Assembly (NCBI GenBank): GCA_964555235.1
Contig: CAZKRU010000039.1
Span: 1 to 39,949, forward strand
Reading direction: 5' to 3'
DNA length: 39,949 bases
DNA from: CAZKRU01 sp964555235
GTDB taxonomy: Bacteria > Verrucomicrobiota > Verrucomicrobiia > Methylacidiphilales > CAMAQI01
The notes under the pieces are model-generated. The model saw only the letters and a program-made list of their open reading frames with translations. It was not told where the DNA came from and did no database searches. The translations under genes were made by a program, and so were the position numbers. Positions 16,143 through 24,037 of the stretch are shown in pieces. Position 1 is the stretch's first letter. Every line of letters begins with the position of its first letter.

Positions 16143-16408
16143 GCGGCTCGAATAATTCCAACAATTCCGACGCCGATCCAGAATAGATTTAAGACGGTAT
16201 AGGCTGAATCCTTCTTGATCATGGCACACCACGAAAGCATGACGGCATCGCAGGTGTTGAAAATCCAAACAAACATGAAGGGGCTTTGGGGGCCCAACCA
16301 ACTGACGAGTGAAAAACTGAAGATTCTCATCAGCACTCCGGTCATTTCGATCGCGCGGATGTTGCGAGTGATCAATTCGTTTATTTTGACAATAAGATTT
16401 GTGTTCAT
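16139..16408 (-). CDS. Small membrane protein coupled to thiH (89 residues)
   Basis: The gene starts in an ATGA overlap with the upstream radical SAM gene and ends in an ATGA overlap with thiH, which argues strongly that it is translated. The protein has a basic N terminus and two to three helices, with FMFVWIFNTCDAVMLSWCAMI and NLFWIGVGIVGIIRA the clearest. The Asn-Thr-Cys-Asp helix followed by a second Asn-Leu-Phe-Trp helix resembles small PQ-loop or CBU_0592-type membrane proteins, but this is weak. Its position suggests a role in thiazole or thiamine-precursor handling, possibly transport. Confidence 0.7.
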   Translation of the reverse strand: MNTNLIVKINELITRNIRAIEMTGVLMRIFSFSLVSWLGPQSPFMFVWIFNTCDAVMLSWCAMIKKDSAYTVLNLFWIGVGIVGIIRAA

Positions 16409-17415
16409 TCGACAGCGGCGAGCGATTGTCGGCGTTCGTTTAACGTTTGGATCAAGCCTTTAGTGCTCGGTTGACAGGCGGCCTCTTCCATTGCTTTCGT
16501 GACCCGCGTTTCGTTCATGATGATGCGTTCGCGGGTGTAGAGGAGGTAATTATCCCGTTGAAGATCGGGAGTTAAATTAATGGTCGTCAGATTTGCGCCC
16601 GCGCGAAGTGCGGCGACGTAACCTCCCGGGGAGGTGAGATTAAACGCGCTCACAGCAGGAATGATGCGTTCGGGAGATTTGATCCGCATCGCGGCGAGGG
16701 TATTGAGAGCCCATTGTCCATCGGATTTGGTTGCGTTGGCTAAAGGAGTTCCTTCGCCTGGAATAAAAGGACTCACGCTTACGCCGTCAAGGGGAAGCGA
16801 TTGAAGGAGTTCCAAGGTTTCAGTGACATGTTCCAAGGTTTGTCCGGGAAGGCCGGCAATGAATCCAGAGGAGACAAACCATCCTTGAGCTGCCAAAAAT
16901 TGAATGGCTGCCATGCGGGTTTCAAGGGAGCCGGGGGCTTGGAGTTGGCGAAAGTGTTCCCGATTTCCGGTCTCGATTTTGATAATGTAAAATTCGGCGC
17001 CTGCTTCATGAAGCGCCGTATATTCGCGTTCCGACAAGGTCCCGAGACAAACACTGACTCCGAGAGAGGTCTGACGGCGGATTTCCCGAACGAGCGGAAT
17101 CACAATTTCTCGGACGGCTACGGGATCTTCGCCTGCCTGAAGATTGATGTCAGTCACCATGGGGGGGCAATTTTTTAAAATGATTTCCAAAAGTTGATCC
17201 ACCGTCATTCGATAACGGGTCAACTCTTTGTGGTCGCGCCGCATACCGCAGTAAGTGCAATTCTGACGGCAAAAATTGGAGATCTCGATAACGGCTCGAA
17301 CAAAGACCTGGTTCCCAAAAACACGGTCGCGCTCAGCTCCCGCCTGTTCTAAAAGCTGTTGCTGGTCGGCTCCTTGAGCCTTTAAGCACGATTCCCATGA
17401 TGAGAGCGAATTCAT
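16405..17415 (-). CDS. Radical SAM protein of the HydE/BioB type in a thi operon
   Basis: The 336-residue protein has the radical SAM motif C49-x3-C53-x2-C56 (CRQNCTYCGMRRDH) and the LQAGED segment typical of HydE-like members. The FIAGLPGQTLEH and LDGVSVSPFIPGEGTPLA segments are shared with HydE, PylB and BioB. The HydE role in [FeFe]-hydrogenase assembly is doubtful because no HydF, HydG or hydrogenase gene is nearby. Its coupling to ThiH and ThiS suggests a thiazole-related or adjacent step. The ATG at 17415 is preferred. The TTG at 17475 would overlap the upstream membrane-protein gene. Confidence 0.82.
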   Translation of the reverse strand: MNSLSSWESCLKAQGADQQQLLEQAGAERDRVFGNQVFVRAVIEISNFCRQNCTYCGMRRDHKELTRYRMTVDQLLEIILKNCPPMVTDINLQAGEDPVAVREIVIPLVREIRRQTSLGVSVCLGTLSEREYTALHEAGAEFYIIKIETGNREHFRQLQAPGSLETRMAAIQFLAAQGWFVSSGFIAGLPGQTLEHVTETLELLQSLPLDGVSVSPFIPGEGTPLANATKSDGQWALNTLAAMRIKSPERIIPAVSAFNLTSPGGYVAALRAGANLTTINLTPDLQRDNYLLYTRERIIMNETRVTKAMEEAACQPSTKGLIQTLNERRQSLAAVE

Positions 17416-17437
17416 ACTGTTTTTGAAAAAGGAAATC

Positions 17438-17767
17438 CTACGGCTTCCAGTAAAGAAGGGCAATGCCGATCCCAATGAGGAGCATTCCGGTTGATTGCAG
17501 GAACGTGAGCCGATCGCCGAAGCAGACGATCAGCAGACCTTGAAGAAGAATAAATCCAAATCCCATTGCAATGCCAAAGACCCATGGGGCATTTCCCTCT
17601 TTCAAGGCCATGGTGATGCTGAGTGGTGCAAAAAATCCGGCGACATTTCCGACGCCAAACCAAATCCACCAAGGCATATTTCCAGTCGTTAATCCGACCG
17701 TTTTACGGAAGCAGAGATTCGATCCAGCGACCGAACAAGCGTAAAGAATAATCCAAAAGACTCGCAT
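17438..17767 (-). CDS. EamA/EmrE-like small membrane protein
   Basis: The 109-residue protein has four hydrophobic helices (VFWIILYACSVAGSNLCFR, WWIWFGVGNVAGFFAPLSITMAL, WVFGIAMGFGFILLQGLLIV, STGMLLIGIGIALLYW). This arrangement and the ending 'GIGIALLYWKP' resemble a half-EamA or SMR-type transporter. The ATG at 17767 overlaps the methyltransferase stop by one base (TGATG), so coupling is likely. The longer frame from 17824 would extend into that gene. The transported solute is unknown; a link to quinone or thiamine precursors is only inferred from position. Confidence 0.7.
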   Translation of the reverse strand: MRVFWIILYACSVAGSNLCFRKTVGLTTGNMPWWIWFGVGNVAGFFAPLSITMALKEGNAPWVFGIAMGFGFILLQGLLIVCFGDRLTFLQSTGMLLIGIGIALLYWKP

Positions 17768-18522
17768 CAGGCAGAGGGTTTCGTTCCGGAGTATTCGTGA
17801 AAAACAGCTTGGACGATATGGCAACGAACGTCTTGAAATCCGGCGGTACGCAGCGCTTCCAGAACTTGTTCATGAGGGACCATCTGATCCATTGTATCCC
17901 AATAGTACTCCATGAGATAAGTCGCCTCGCGACTTCCGGTAAAAAGACGGGTTCCCCAAGGAATCAGATAACGAAAATAAATTTTGGACAGAAGGCGGCC
18001 GAATTTGTTTTTCGGAAGCACCAGATCCAGAATCAGGACGCGGCCGCCTGGTTTGAGCACTCGGAAATATTCCCCGAAGGCAGTGCCGAGGTCCTGCACG
18101 TGTCGTAACGCAAATCCCATGGTGAGAAAATCAAAGGTCGTTGATTCAACGGGAAGTTGCTGCGCCTCCCCTTGATAAAAATCGGCATCCAACCGTTTTT
18201 TCGCTTCCGTCAGCATTCCCGCACTCGGATCCACGCAGGCTAAGCGGGGGTTGGTCCCGATAATAGTGGCTGCCGCGCGTGCGGTGATTCCAGTTCCGGT
18301 GGCGACATCGATCAACTTCATTCCGGCTTTGAGGCCTCCGCGTTGCAGTGCTTGAATGCGATACCAATTTCCTGTTCCAAAAAATCCCCAAGAGGCGATT
18401 CCTTCGTAGTGAGGTGCGGAAGCGTCGAAGACTTCGCGAAGAAACGGCTGCTTTTGATCCAAGGATTGGTAGTGCGGCGCCAAAGGTGGATGTGGTCGAA
18501 GATCTGAATCAATCGGAGGCAT
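17767..18522 (-). CDS. UbiE/MenG-like class I SAM methyltransferase
   Basis: The 251-residue protein has the SAM-binding motif I LIDVATGTGITAR, a motif-II-like VDPSAGMLTEA, and the post-motif EAQQLPVESTTFDFLTMGFALRHV. That last segment closely follows the UbiE/MenG pattern (A-E-x-L-P...D-x-x-x-x-x-G-L-R-N/H). It is probably the C-methyltransferase of menaquinone or ubiquinone synthesis, or a related methyltransferase. The C-terminal stretch DLVLPKNKFGRLLSKIYFRYLIPWG also resembles MenG. It leads the operon with the EamA-like, radical SAM and thi genes. No other quinone gene is nearby, so the precise substrate is open. Confidence 0.8.
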   Translation of the reverse strand: MPPIDSDLRPHPPLAPHYQSLDQKQPFLREVFDASAPHYEGIASWGFFGTGNWYRIQALQRGGLKAGMKLIDVATGTGITARAAATIIGTNPRLACVDPSAGMLTEAKKRLDADFYQGEAQQLPVESTTFDFLTMGFALRHVQDLGTAFGEYFRVLKPGGRVLILDLVLPKNKFGRLLSKIYFRYLIPWGTRLFTGSREATYLMEYYWDTMDQMVPHEQVLEALRTAGFQDVRCHIVQAVFHEYSGTKPSA

Positions 18523-18559
18523 GCGTCACGCTAGGGAGAAACGGGTCAATGGCAAAGAT

Positions 18560-18988
18560 TTATTGATGAATCGGTTGAGGATTCGGAAGCGAGTCAGGAG
18601 TGCTGGAAGTACTAGCCGAGGGCGATGTCGGTTTTTTTGCTGAAGCCGGTCCAGTCCAACGAATAGCGATCCCCTTGGCTTGATTGTGGTACCCCATTAG
18701 ATCGAAGTCGAGACGACCTTTTTTTTGTATAATCACCGCTTGAGCTCCCATTTCGGCGGCTTCTTTTCGCATGGCATCGTGTAAATCGCGATCTGATGAG
18801 TAAAGGGCTCCTTTTCCTTTGACGGTTCCAATCGACTCGTAGGGGCGATCCGGTTCATTGGTTAGTATTTCAACCGATTTTGGTTCAGTTGCGGGATAAC
18901 GGGTATCGGTCGTGAACTTCTTTTCTCCAGTCGTGCATCCGGAGAAAAAAGTCCAACACACAAGGATCGGAATCAGAATCTTTTTCAT
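18560..18988 (-). CDS. Small lipoprotein with an 'M/A-x-x-G-A' core, unknown function
   Basis: The start MKKILIPILVCWTFFSGC gives a lipoprotein signal with C18 as the lipidated residue. The core (YESIGTVKGKGALYSSDRDLHDAMRKEAAEMGAQAVIIQ) has the YbjQ/RcsF-like pattern in which a helix ends in GAxAV and leads into a strand. The C terminus is a low-complexity Ser/Pro/Thr tail. It is likely in the outer membrane or periplasm, with no function assigned. The methyltransferase start follows its stop by 37 bp on the same strand. Confidence 0.7.
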   Translation of the reverse strand: MKKILIPILVCWTFFSGCTTGEKKFTTDTRYPATEPKSVEILTNEPDRPYESIGTVKGKGALYSSDRDLHDAMRKEAAEMGAQAVIIQKKGRLDFDLMGYHNQAKGIAIRWTGPASAKKPTSPSASTSSTPDSLPNPQPIHQ

Positions 18989-19011
18989 AAGCTCCTAAAA
19001 AGCGATCGCAA

Positions 19012-19428
19012 TTATTCTGCCATCCACCAGCAGCGAATATAAACAGTCCCAGGGTCGAAGGAGATTTTGGAGGAGATCTTTGCCTTGCATTTCATCTCTT
19101 CCGTTTCCAATCCCCCGATGCCATTGTCGCCAGATCCTGAAAAAATCAGGTTCTGGGACTTGTCGAAGATCGAGATCAGATAGCGGACTTTTTTGCGTTC
19201 CGAGCTTTTATTGGTCACATCAAAACGAACTTCGATCTTGGTCCAGTCACTATCCTTTTCGGTGTTATTAAACCCTTTTTTCAAGGAAATGCCGTTGCAG
19301 TCGCGGTTCATACTTTGAAATTCATTCCACGTCATTTTCAGAGTTCCGCTCTCTCCTTGGAGTTGATCCGCAGAAAAAGAGGAGAGTGTTAAGGTTAGAA
19401 TTGCCAGAAGAGCGTAAATAATTTTCAT
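19012..19428 (-). CDS. Exported protein of unknown function, 138 residues
   Basis: The ATG at 19428 gives MKIIYALLAILTLTLSSFSA, a clean signal peptide, while the frame from 19455 adds a poor N terminus. The mature part (VRFDVTNKSSERKKVRYLISIFDKSQNLIFSGSG) looks like a small beta-sandwich similar to FxLYD-type domains, which fits an envelope role. No family is claimed. It lies upstream of the 18560-18988 lipoprotein on the same strand. Confidence 0.6.
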   Translation of the reverse strand: MKIIYALLAILTLTLSSFSADQLQGESGTLKMTWNEFQSMNRDCNGISLKKGFNNTEKDSDWTKIEVRFDVTNKSSERKKVRYLISIFDKSQNLIFSGSGDNGIGGLETEEMKCKAKISSKISFDPGTVYIRCWWMAE

Positions 19429-19499
19429 AGGAAGGCATTCCAACAGAAAGACCATCTTGCCCGCAATAAGAAAATGGCTGCAAAAACTTTTGGAGTGGG

Positions 19500-21263
19500 T
19501 TAGTGAAGCGGTTGAGGGGCTGCGTTGCTCAAAAGAATCCGCTCGCCGGCTTTGCCCTCAGGAATCTCATAGAGAGGGGATTCCAATGTTTTTTTCCAGA
19601 ATTCAAGCTCTCCCGTATGAATCATGAACCAGATGCGATGTTTGGATCGCCACTCTTTTTTGAATTGCTCAATTTCCCAATACCGATCCCGACCGATTCC
19701 GTGAACTCGCGTAGCGAATTCTGCATTGCGCTGTGCTCGCACAAAGTGAATCGGTTGGGGGAGATAGTAAAAGAGACTGGAGGCGAGTTGGTGCGGACCG
19801 TCCACCACCACGATTCCGGGTTCCGAAGCAAGGATGACTTGGGCGGGGCGTTTCAGGGAAAAGTAATCGCCCAGGACTTGAAATCCGATGGCGGCACCTG
19901 CGAGCGGACCGATCATGGTAATTCCCAGTGAGCAAGGAAGCAGGCGTCGATGATCTTGCACAATGGCAGAGATCCCGATGATCGAACCTGCGATCAGGGT
20001 AACGGCGCTGATCAAAAGAGCCCACGAAAGGGCCTGCAAGACCGTGGAGGGAAGATTTAAAAGAATTCCGAGAAATTGATCGGAGGTGTCTGATCGGAAT
20101 CCGCCACCCGAGGCATGGTCTGACCATTTGAGAGCGAACGTGCAAAGGATTCCCGCAAGAACCGGCGGAATCATCGGAACGAGGAACCATGCTTTTGGAA
20201 GTGGTGCGCGCAAGGCGGCAGCAGCCCATAAAGCAACCGCAGCCCAGAGGGACATCGTGTAATAATCCTGTCGCGCGGAAAAGCAAGAGGTGACAAGAAT
20301 CACTAGAATCCAGATGATCAGGAACCGGGCTTCCCGCGAATCTCGAAATTGGCTAAGGCAATCGCGCCAACGAAAAAGAATGGCTGGGAGCCAGAGAATT
20401 GCAGGAAAAAGAAGAAAGAGGTGTTGAAATAGAAAGGTTCCCAGTGGAACGCGCTGATAAGTCGGTGGATTTCGAAAATCGAGTGCATGGCCGACCTGTT
20501 CGTTCCAGAGATTCTCGCGCAAATAACCGGGGTATTTCCATTCGATAAGGAGATACCACGGAATCACCATGAGGAGGAAAAGAAGTGGCCCTGATCCTTG
20601 AAAGAGTTCATGCCATCGTCGTCGTTCCCAAATTCCGAGGCACCAACATATCAGTGCGACCGTCAAGGGCCAGAGGGCGGCATGAAATCCTTTGGCGAGT
20701 GAGCCGAGTCCCATCAAAACCCAAGCAACTCTCCACCAGATTGGTGAGGTTTCGGGGAATCGTAATGCACGAAGAAAAGAGTATGCGGTGGCGCTGAGGA
20801 AGAGGGCTAAAAAAACTTCGGGCATGATCATTCGACCAAAGACGGTCACGCCGAGCATCGTTCCCAATCCGAGGGCGGCGGTGCGCCCGAACGAAACATC
20901 GACGAGGTCGAGCCCCAGACGATAGGTTACAAAGCACCATCCCACCAGTGCCGTAATAAATGGAAATCGCATGGCGGTCTCTCCCGGTCCAAACACAATT
21001 TCGCTGATTCGCATTGCGGAATAAATCAAGGGAGGTTTTTGGAGTCGAGGAATGCCGTTGTTCGTCGGAATCCACGAATTCCCCTCCCGCATCTCGCGAA
21101 CGGCTCCGGCGTATTGTCCTTCAGTTTCGTCGTAGATGATGTTTCCCCGAAGCGACCAGATGAAGAAAAGCGTGAGGGAGAGAAAAAGTAAGCGCGTAAA
21201 CCAGATCTCTCGCAACGAACGTACGGATTTGTTTTCTGACAAGACGTTTTCATTTGCGCTCAT
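19500..21263 (-). CDS. GT39/ArnT-like membrane glycosyltransferase
   Basis: The 587-residue protein has about ten or more membrane helices and a C-terminal soluble domain of about 120 residues. The first loop carries the acidic pair in NIIYDETEGQYAGAVREM, the catalytic Asp-Glu region of PMT/ArnT-type glycosyltransferases, and RLQKPPLIYSAMRISEIVFG matches the next conserved loop. Such enzymes move a sugar from a polyprenyl-phosphate donor to lipid A, another lipid or protein in the periplasm. The neighbouring YdjC-like gene is divergent 25 bp away, so both may act on one glycolipid. The acceptor is unknown. Confidence 0.85.
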   Translation of the reverse strand: MSANENVLSENKSVRSLREIWFTRLLFLSLTLFFIWSLRGNIIYDETEGQYAGAVREMREGNSWIPTNNGIPRLQKPPLIYSAMRISEIVFGPGETAMRFPFITALVGWCFVTYRLGLDLVDVSFGRTAALGLGTMLGVTVFGRMIMPEVFLALFLSATAYSFLRALRFPETSPIWWRVAWVLMGLGSLAKGFHAALWPLTVALICWCLGIWERRRWHELFQGSGPLLFLLMVIPWYLLIEWKYPGYLRENLWNEQVGHALDFRNPPTYQRVPLGTFLFQHLFLLFPAILWLPAILFRWRDCLSQFRDSREARFLIIWILVILVTSCFSARQDYYTMSLWAAVALWAAAALRAPLPKAWFLVPMIPPVLAGILCTFALKWSDHASGGGFRSDTSDQFLGILLNLPSTVLQALSWALLISAVTLIAGSIIGISAIVQDHRRLLPCSLGITMIGPLAGAAIGFQVLGDYFSLKRPAQVILASEPGIVVVDGPHQLASSLFYYLPQPIHFVRAQRNAEFATRVHGIGRDRYWEIEQFKKEWRSKHRIWFMIHTGELEFWKKTLESPLYEIPEGKAGERILLSNAAPQPLH

Positions 21264-21288
21264 TCGGGGGACTTTCTACAACAACGAG

Positions 21289-22002
21289 ATGCCCCAAGGC
21301 GAGCCTCGTATTCTTTTGATTGCAGATGACTTCGGGCTCGATGCCGAAACGAATGAGGCAATACTTCACTCGCATCGTCAGGGGGCGCTTCATGGAGCGG
21401 CACTGATGATGGGACAACCAGGGACGGAGGAGGCGGTGAAAATGGCGCGAGAATTTCCCGCCCTCCAAATCGGATTACACCTTCATTGGAACGATTCTAT
21501 TCCTTTGACCGTTCCTCGGTGGCCTTGGGGGGCAAGTCCTGCTGCTGCGGGGTGGAGTATTGGCGTAAATCGGTTTGCGCGTGAGTTAATGGAACTCGAA
21601 CTTCAAGCGCAATGGAAGGCGTTTCGTGAAACAGGAATCCCGTGCCGGTTTCTCAACAGTCATCATCATCTTCATCTTCATCCAATGATTCTCGCGGCGA
21701 TTCTTCGGAATCTTTCCGGTGAATTTGATGGGTGGATTCGTTTGGGGCTTCCTCGCTGCTTTTGTTCTCCAAGAGCGAGTTCGATGCTCCTGCCTCTTGT
21801 TTATCTGAACCAAGCGGCGGTTCCTTTCCGCTCGCCGGAGACCCTTTGGGGGATTGATCGGACGTTTGAGATGAAATCTTCCGAAATCCGGAGAGTAAGC
21901 CAATCATTGACTTGCGGGGTTCATGAATTTATTTTTCACCCGCGCCGGATCACTCAAGATTCGGACACGCAATGTTTGATCGAATTAAAAAACTTTTGTT
22001 AG
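21289..22002 (+). CDS. YdjC/HpnK-like carbohydrate deacetylase
   Basis: The 237-residue protein matches YdjC-fold deacetylases: ILLIADDFGLDAETNEAI with metal-binding D14/D15, GLHLHWN, and the histidine-rich NSHHHLHLHP. A final GVHEFIFHPR is also family-like. Family members deacetylate amino sugars, and the HpnK group is linked to hopanoid or lipid-associated clusters. I chose the ATG at 21289 because the family homology begins there, while the frame from 21136 would overlap the divergent glycosyltransferase gene. The next gene starts within its last 31 bases. Confidence 0.8.
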   Translation: MPQGEPRILLIADDFGLDAETNEAILHSHRQGALHGAALMMGQPGTEEAVKMAREFPALQIGLHLHWNDSIPLTVPRWPWGASPAAAGWSIGVNRFARELMELELQAQWKAFRETGIPCRFLNSHHHLHLHPMILAAILRNLSGEFDGWIRLGLPRCFCSPRASSMLLPLVYLNQAAVPFRSPETLWGIDRTFEMKSSEIRRVSQSLTCGVHEFIFHPRRITQDSDTQCLIELKNFC

Positions 22003-22769
22003 GAGGAGTAGGGCTCGGCCTGCTCGGGTGCGCGCATCTCCCCCCAGAAACGGCCGCCGAACGGCCCTTTTCCTTTTCTGAAAATCGTCTCGGTTTCGCC
22101 AATGAAACCGTTTGGAACTACGTCGATGGAAAACCGCAGCCGGAGCGGGATCAGCGTGGTAAGACGGGAGATCGTTACGCCCGTCGATGTTTTGTGGTCT
22201 GTCGCGCCGTTGTCCAATTTTGGAAATTTGCGCGCTTTGATGCTTCTTTGCCTGCGCTCCCGGAGCAGGAGCTGGCGAATCAAATTCGAAAGATTGCGAA
22301 AATCGATGTTTGGCAGGAGCCTTTGAACTCGAAGGAGCGTCTGGTGATCCCAGGATATCCGAATTTACGAGCTGCGAGTTTAGCGCATCCCAAGACGTTT
22401 CAAGAGAACATGGGACTCGGGTGGCCGGTCTATTTTCGTCTAGGGAACGTGCCGATGGTCATTTCTCCGACAACGGAAAGTCAGGTAAAGTTGCATCAGG
22501 AAATTCAGCAGGATCTTGCACAAGGATATCCGACGATTCTCTGGTTGGTGAATTTTCCATCGCTTTCGATTAATCACGCGGTGGTTGTCTTTCGTCAATC
22601 GACTCACGGTTCGATCACTAATTATCAGGTTTATGATCCGAATGATGCCGTGGCTCCGCATTGCTTGACGTACGATGCTAAAAAGCGACAGTTCTCATTC
22701 GAAAAGACCTTCTATTATCCCGGAGGTCCGGTGGATGCACGTCCACTCTACCGGAGTTTGATTCAGTAG
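21972..22769 (+). CDS. Lipoprotein with a C39/papain-like peptidase fold
   Basis: MFDRIKKLLLGGVGLGLLGC has a lipoprotein signal with C20. After a linker comes GDRYARRCFVVCRAVVQFW (C73 and C77), then ILWLVNFPSLSINHAVVVF with H202, then YQVYDPND with D222/N224. The order Cys, His, Asp/Asn and the strand 'HAVVVF...VYDPND' match papain-fold peptidase C39-like domains. It may be a peptidase, transglutaminase-like enzyme or amidase, or a non-enzymatic member; no catalytic proof is visible. It overlaps the YdjC-like gene by 31 bases and its TAG stop overlaps the next GTG start, so it belongs to this operon. Confidence 0.65.
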   Translation: MFDRIKKLLLGGVGLGLLGCAHLPPETAAERPFSFSENRLGFANETVWNYVDGKPQPERDQRGKTGDRYARRCFVVCRAVVQFWKFARFDASLPALPEQELANQIRKIAKIDVWQEPLNSKERLVIPGYPNLRAASLAHPKTFQENMGLGWPVYFRLGNVPMVISPTTESQVKLHQEIQQDLAQGYPTILWLVNFPSLSINHAVVVFRQSTHGSITNYQVYDPNDAVAPHCLTYDAKKRQFSFEKTFYYPGGPVDARPLYRSLIQ

Positions 22770-24037
22770 TGAGGCCTCGAGTTGTCATTACCGGCTTCGG
22801 AGCCGTGACTCCGTTGGGAAATCATGCGGCCGATTCCTGGAAGCGGTTGGTTCAAGGGGATTCCGTTCGTCAACCGATCACCCACTTTGATGTTTCAGGG
22901 TGTCGATGTCAGGAAGGGGCTCCAGTTTCGATCGAGGCCTTGGAACTTCCCTCTCTGAAATTTCCGCGGAGAATCTCTCGAGCGACTCATCTAGCAGCGC
23001 CGGCGTTGTTCGAAGCGTTGACCCATGCTGGACTTCTTAACGCAAGTGGCACCTGTTCCCTTTCTGAAATCCCGCTACTGGTCAGCACGACCGGGGGAGC
23101 GATGGCTTTGGGAGAGACTTTTCTCCGAGGTGTTCTTGAAAAAAAACGCTCGGCACTTTTGAAATTCGCCGCTGCCTATCAACCTCAACAGCAGATTTTG
23201 GAGCTTCAACAGGCGTTTGGAATTCGCGGTCCCTCTTGGATGATTGGAAACGCGTGTGCAAGTGGCGCGAACGCGATTGGTCACGGGTACGATACAATTC
23301 GTGCGGGGCATTCGGATGCTGTCATTGTTGGTGGATACGAAGCGCTTACGGAATTGATTTTTGTCGGCTTTGATTCGCTTCAGGCGCTTTCGCCAACAGG
23401 ATGTCTCCCATTTGATCAAAATCGGAATGGGCTCATGTTGGGAGAGGGGTCGGGGTTCATGGTATTGGAGTCCGAAGCCCATGCACAAAAACGTGGGGCG
23501 ATAATTCGCGGACAACTTTTGGGATATGGACAGACCACCGACTCACATCATCTCACACAACCCAATCCTCAAGGAACGGCGTTGCGAATAGCGATGCAAC
23601 ACGCTCTCGATGGTGCGGATCTTCAACGAGATGAAATCGGTTATCTTAATGCACACGGAACCGCGACTCCGATGAACGATGGTGCGGAGGCGCAAGCCTA
23701 TGTTGATTTTTTCGGAGAGTTTCTTCCCACGGTGCGGATTAGCTCCAGCAAAGCAGCCATTGGTCACACGCTTGGCGCGGCGGGGGCCATTGAGGCGATC
23801 TTCTCGTTACAGGCGTTGCGGGAGGGAGTTGCGCCTCCTCAAATCAATACGACTCAGGCGATTTCCTCTGTTGCACTTTCCCTGGTAGGGACGCCACTCC
23901 GAGGCGTCCGATCCCCAAACCCGGACCGCTCGGAGAGCGGTCCCTACCAATCTTGGAAGGCCACGATGAGCGTGAATCTCGGTTTCGGCGGATCGAACGC
24001 CGCTCTGATTTTCTCAAAATTCGAGGAGTCGCCATGA
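22769..24037 (+). CDS. FabF-like beta-ketoacyl synthase (KS-alpha type) with a REP insertion
   Basis: The 422-residue protein has all catalytic parts of an elongating ketosynthase: C163 (GNACASGANAI), H296 (YLNAHGTATP) and H333 (IGHTLGAAGAIEA), plus the C-terminal glycine loop LGFGGSNAALIF. It should condense malonyl-ACP with an acyl primer. Immediately before the last motif lies an extra peptide of about 21 residues (residues about 373-393) encoded by two inverted REP palindromes (23885-23947), in frame. The GTG start overlaps the upstream TAG, and its TGA stop overlaps the next ATG, so it is made with the degenerate partner. No ACP gene is adjacent. Confidence 0.9.
   Translation: MRPRVVITGFGAVTPLGNHAADSWKRLVQGDSVRQPITHFDVSGCRCQEGAPVSIEALELPSLKFPRRISRATHLAAPALFEALTHAGLLNASGTCSLSEIPLLVSTTGGAMALGETFLRGVLEKKRSALLKFAAAYQPQQQILELQQAFGIRGPSWMIGNACASGANAIGHGYDTIRAGHSDAVIVGGYEALTELIFVGFDSLQALSPTGCLPFDQNRNGLMLGEGSGFMVLESEAHAQKRGAIIRGQLLGYGQTTDSHHLTQPNPQGTALRIAMQHALDGADLQRDEIGYLNAHGTATPMNDGAEAQAYVDFFGEFLPTVRISSSKAAIGHTLGAAGAIEAIFSLQALREGVAPPQINTTQAISSVALSLVGTPLRGVRSPNPDRSESGPYQSWKATMSVNLGFGGSNAALIFSKFEESP
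23885..23947. repeat. In-frame pair of inverted GTAG-headed REP palindromes inside a ketosynthase gene
   Basis: A GTAG head with a 7-bp stem (GGACGCC/GGCGTCC, loop ACTCCGA) lies at 23885-23909. A 13-bp spacer follows. The second unit in the opposite direction (8-bp stem GGACCGCT/AGCGGTCC, ending CTAC) is at 23923-23947. The length is 63 bp, exactly 21 codons, with no stop. The stem-loop class is the same as in the element at 32604-32635. Confidence 0.9.

Noticed and set aside
16405..17415. HydE of [FeFe]-hydrogenase maturation
   Set aside because: The family resemblance is real, but no HydF, HydG or hydrogenase gene is nearby and the neighbour is true ThiH, so I keep only a broad radical SAM call.
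14786..18522. TPP riboswitch for the thi operon
   Set aside because: I looked for the conserved THI-box parts upstream of the methyltransferase and upstream of the radical SAM gene and saw none.
21136..21288. Upstream extension of the YdjC-like gene
   Set aside because: This part overlaps the divergent glycosyltransferase gene and lacks family similarity, so the start at 21289 is used.
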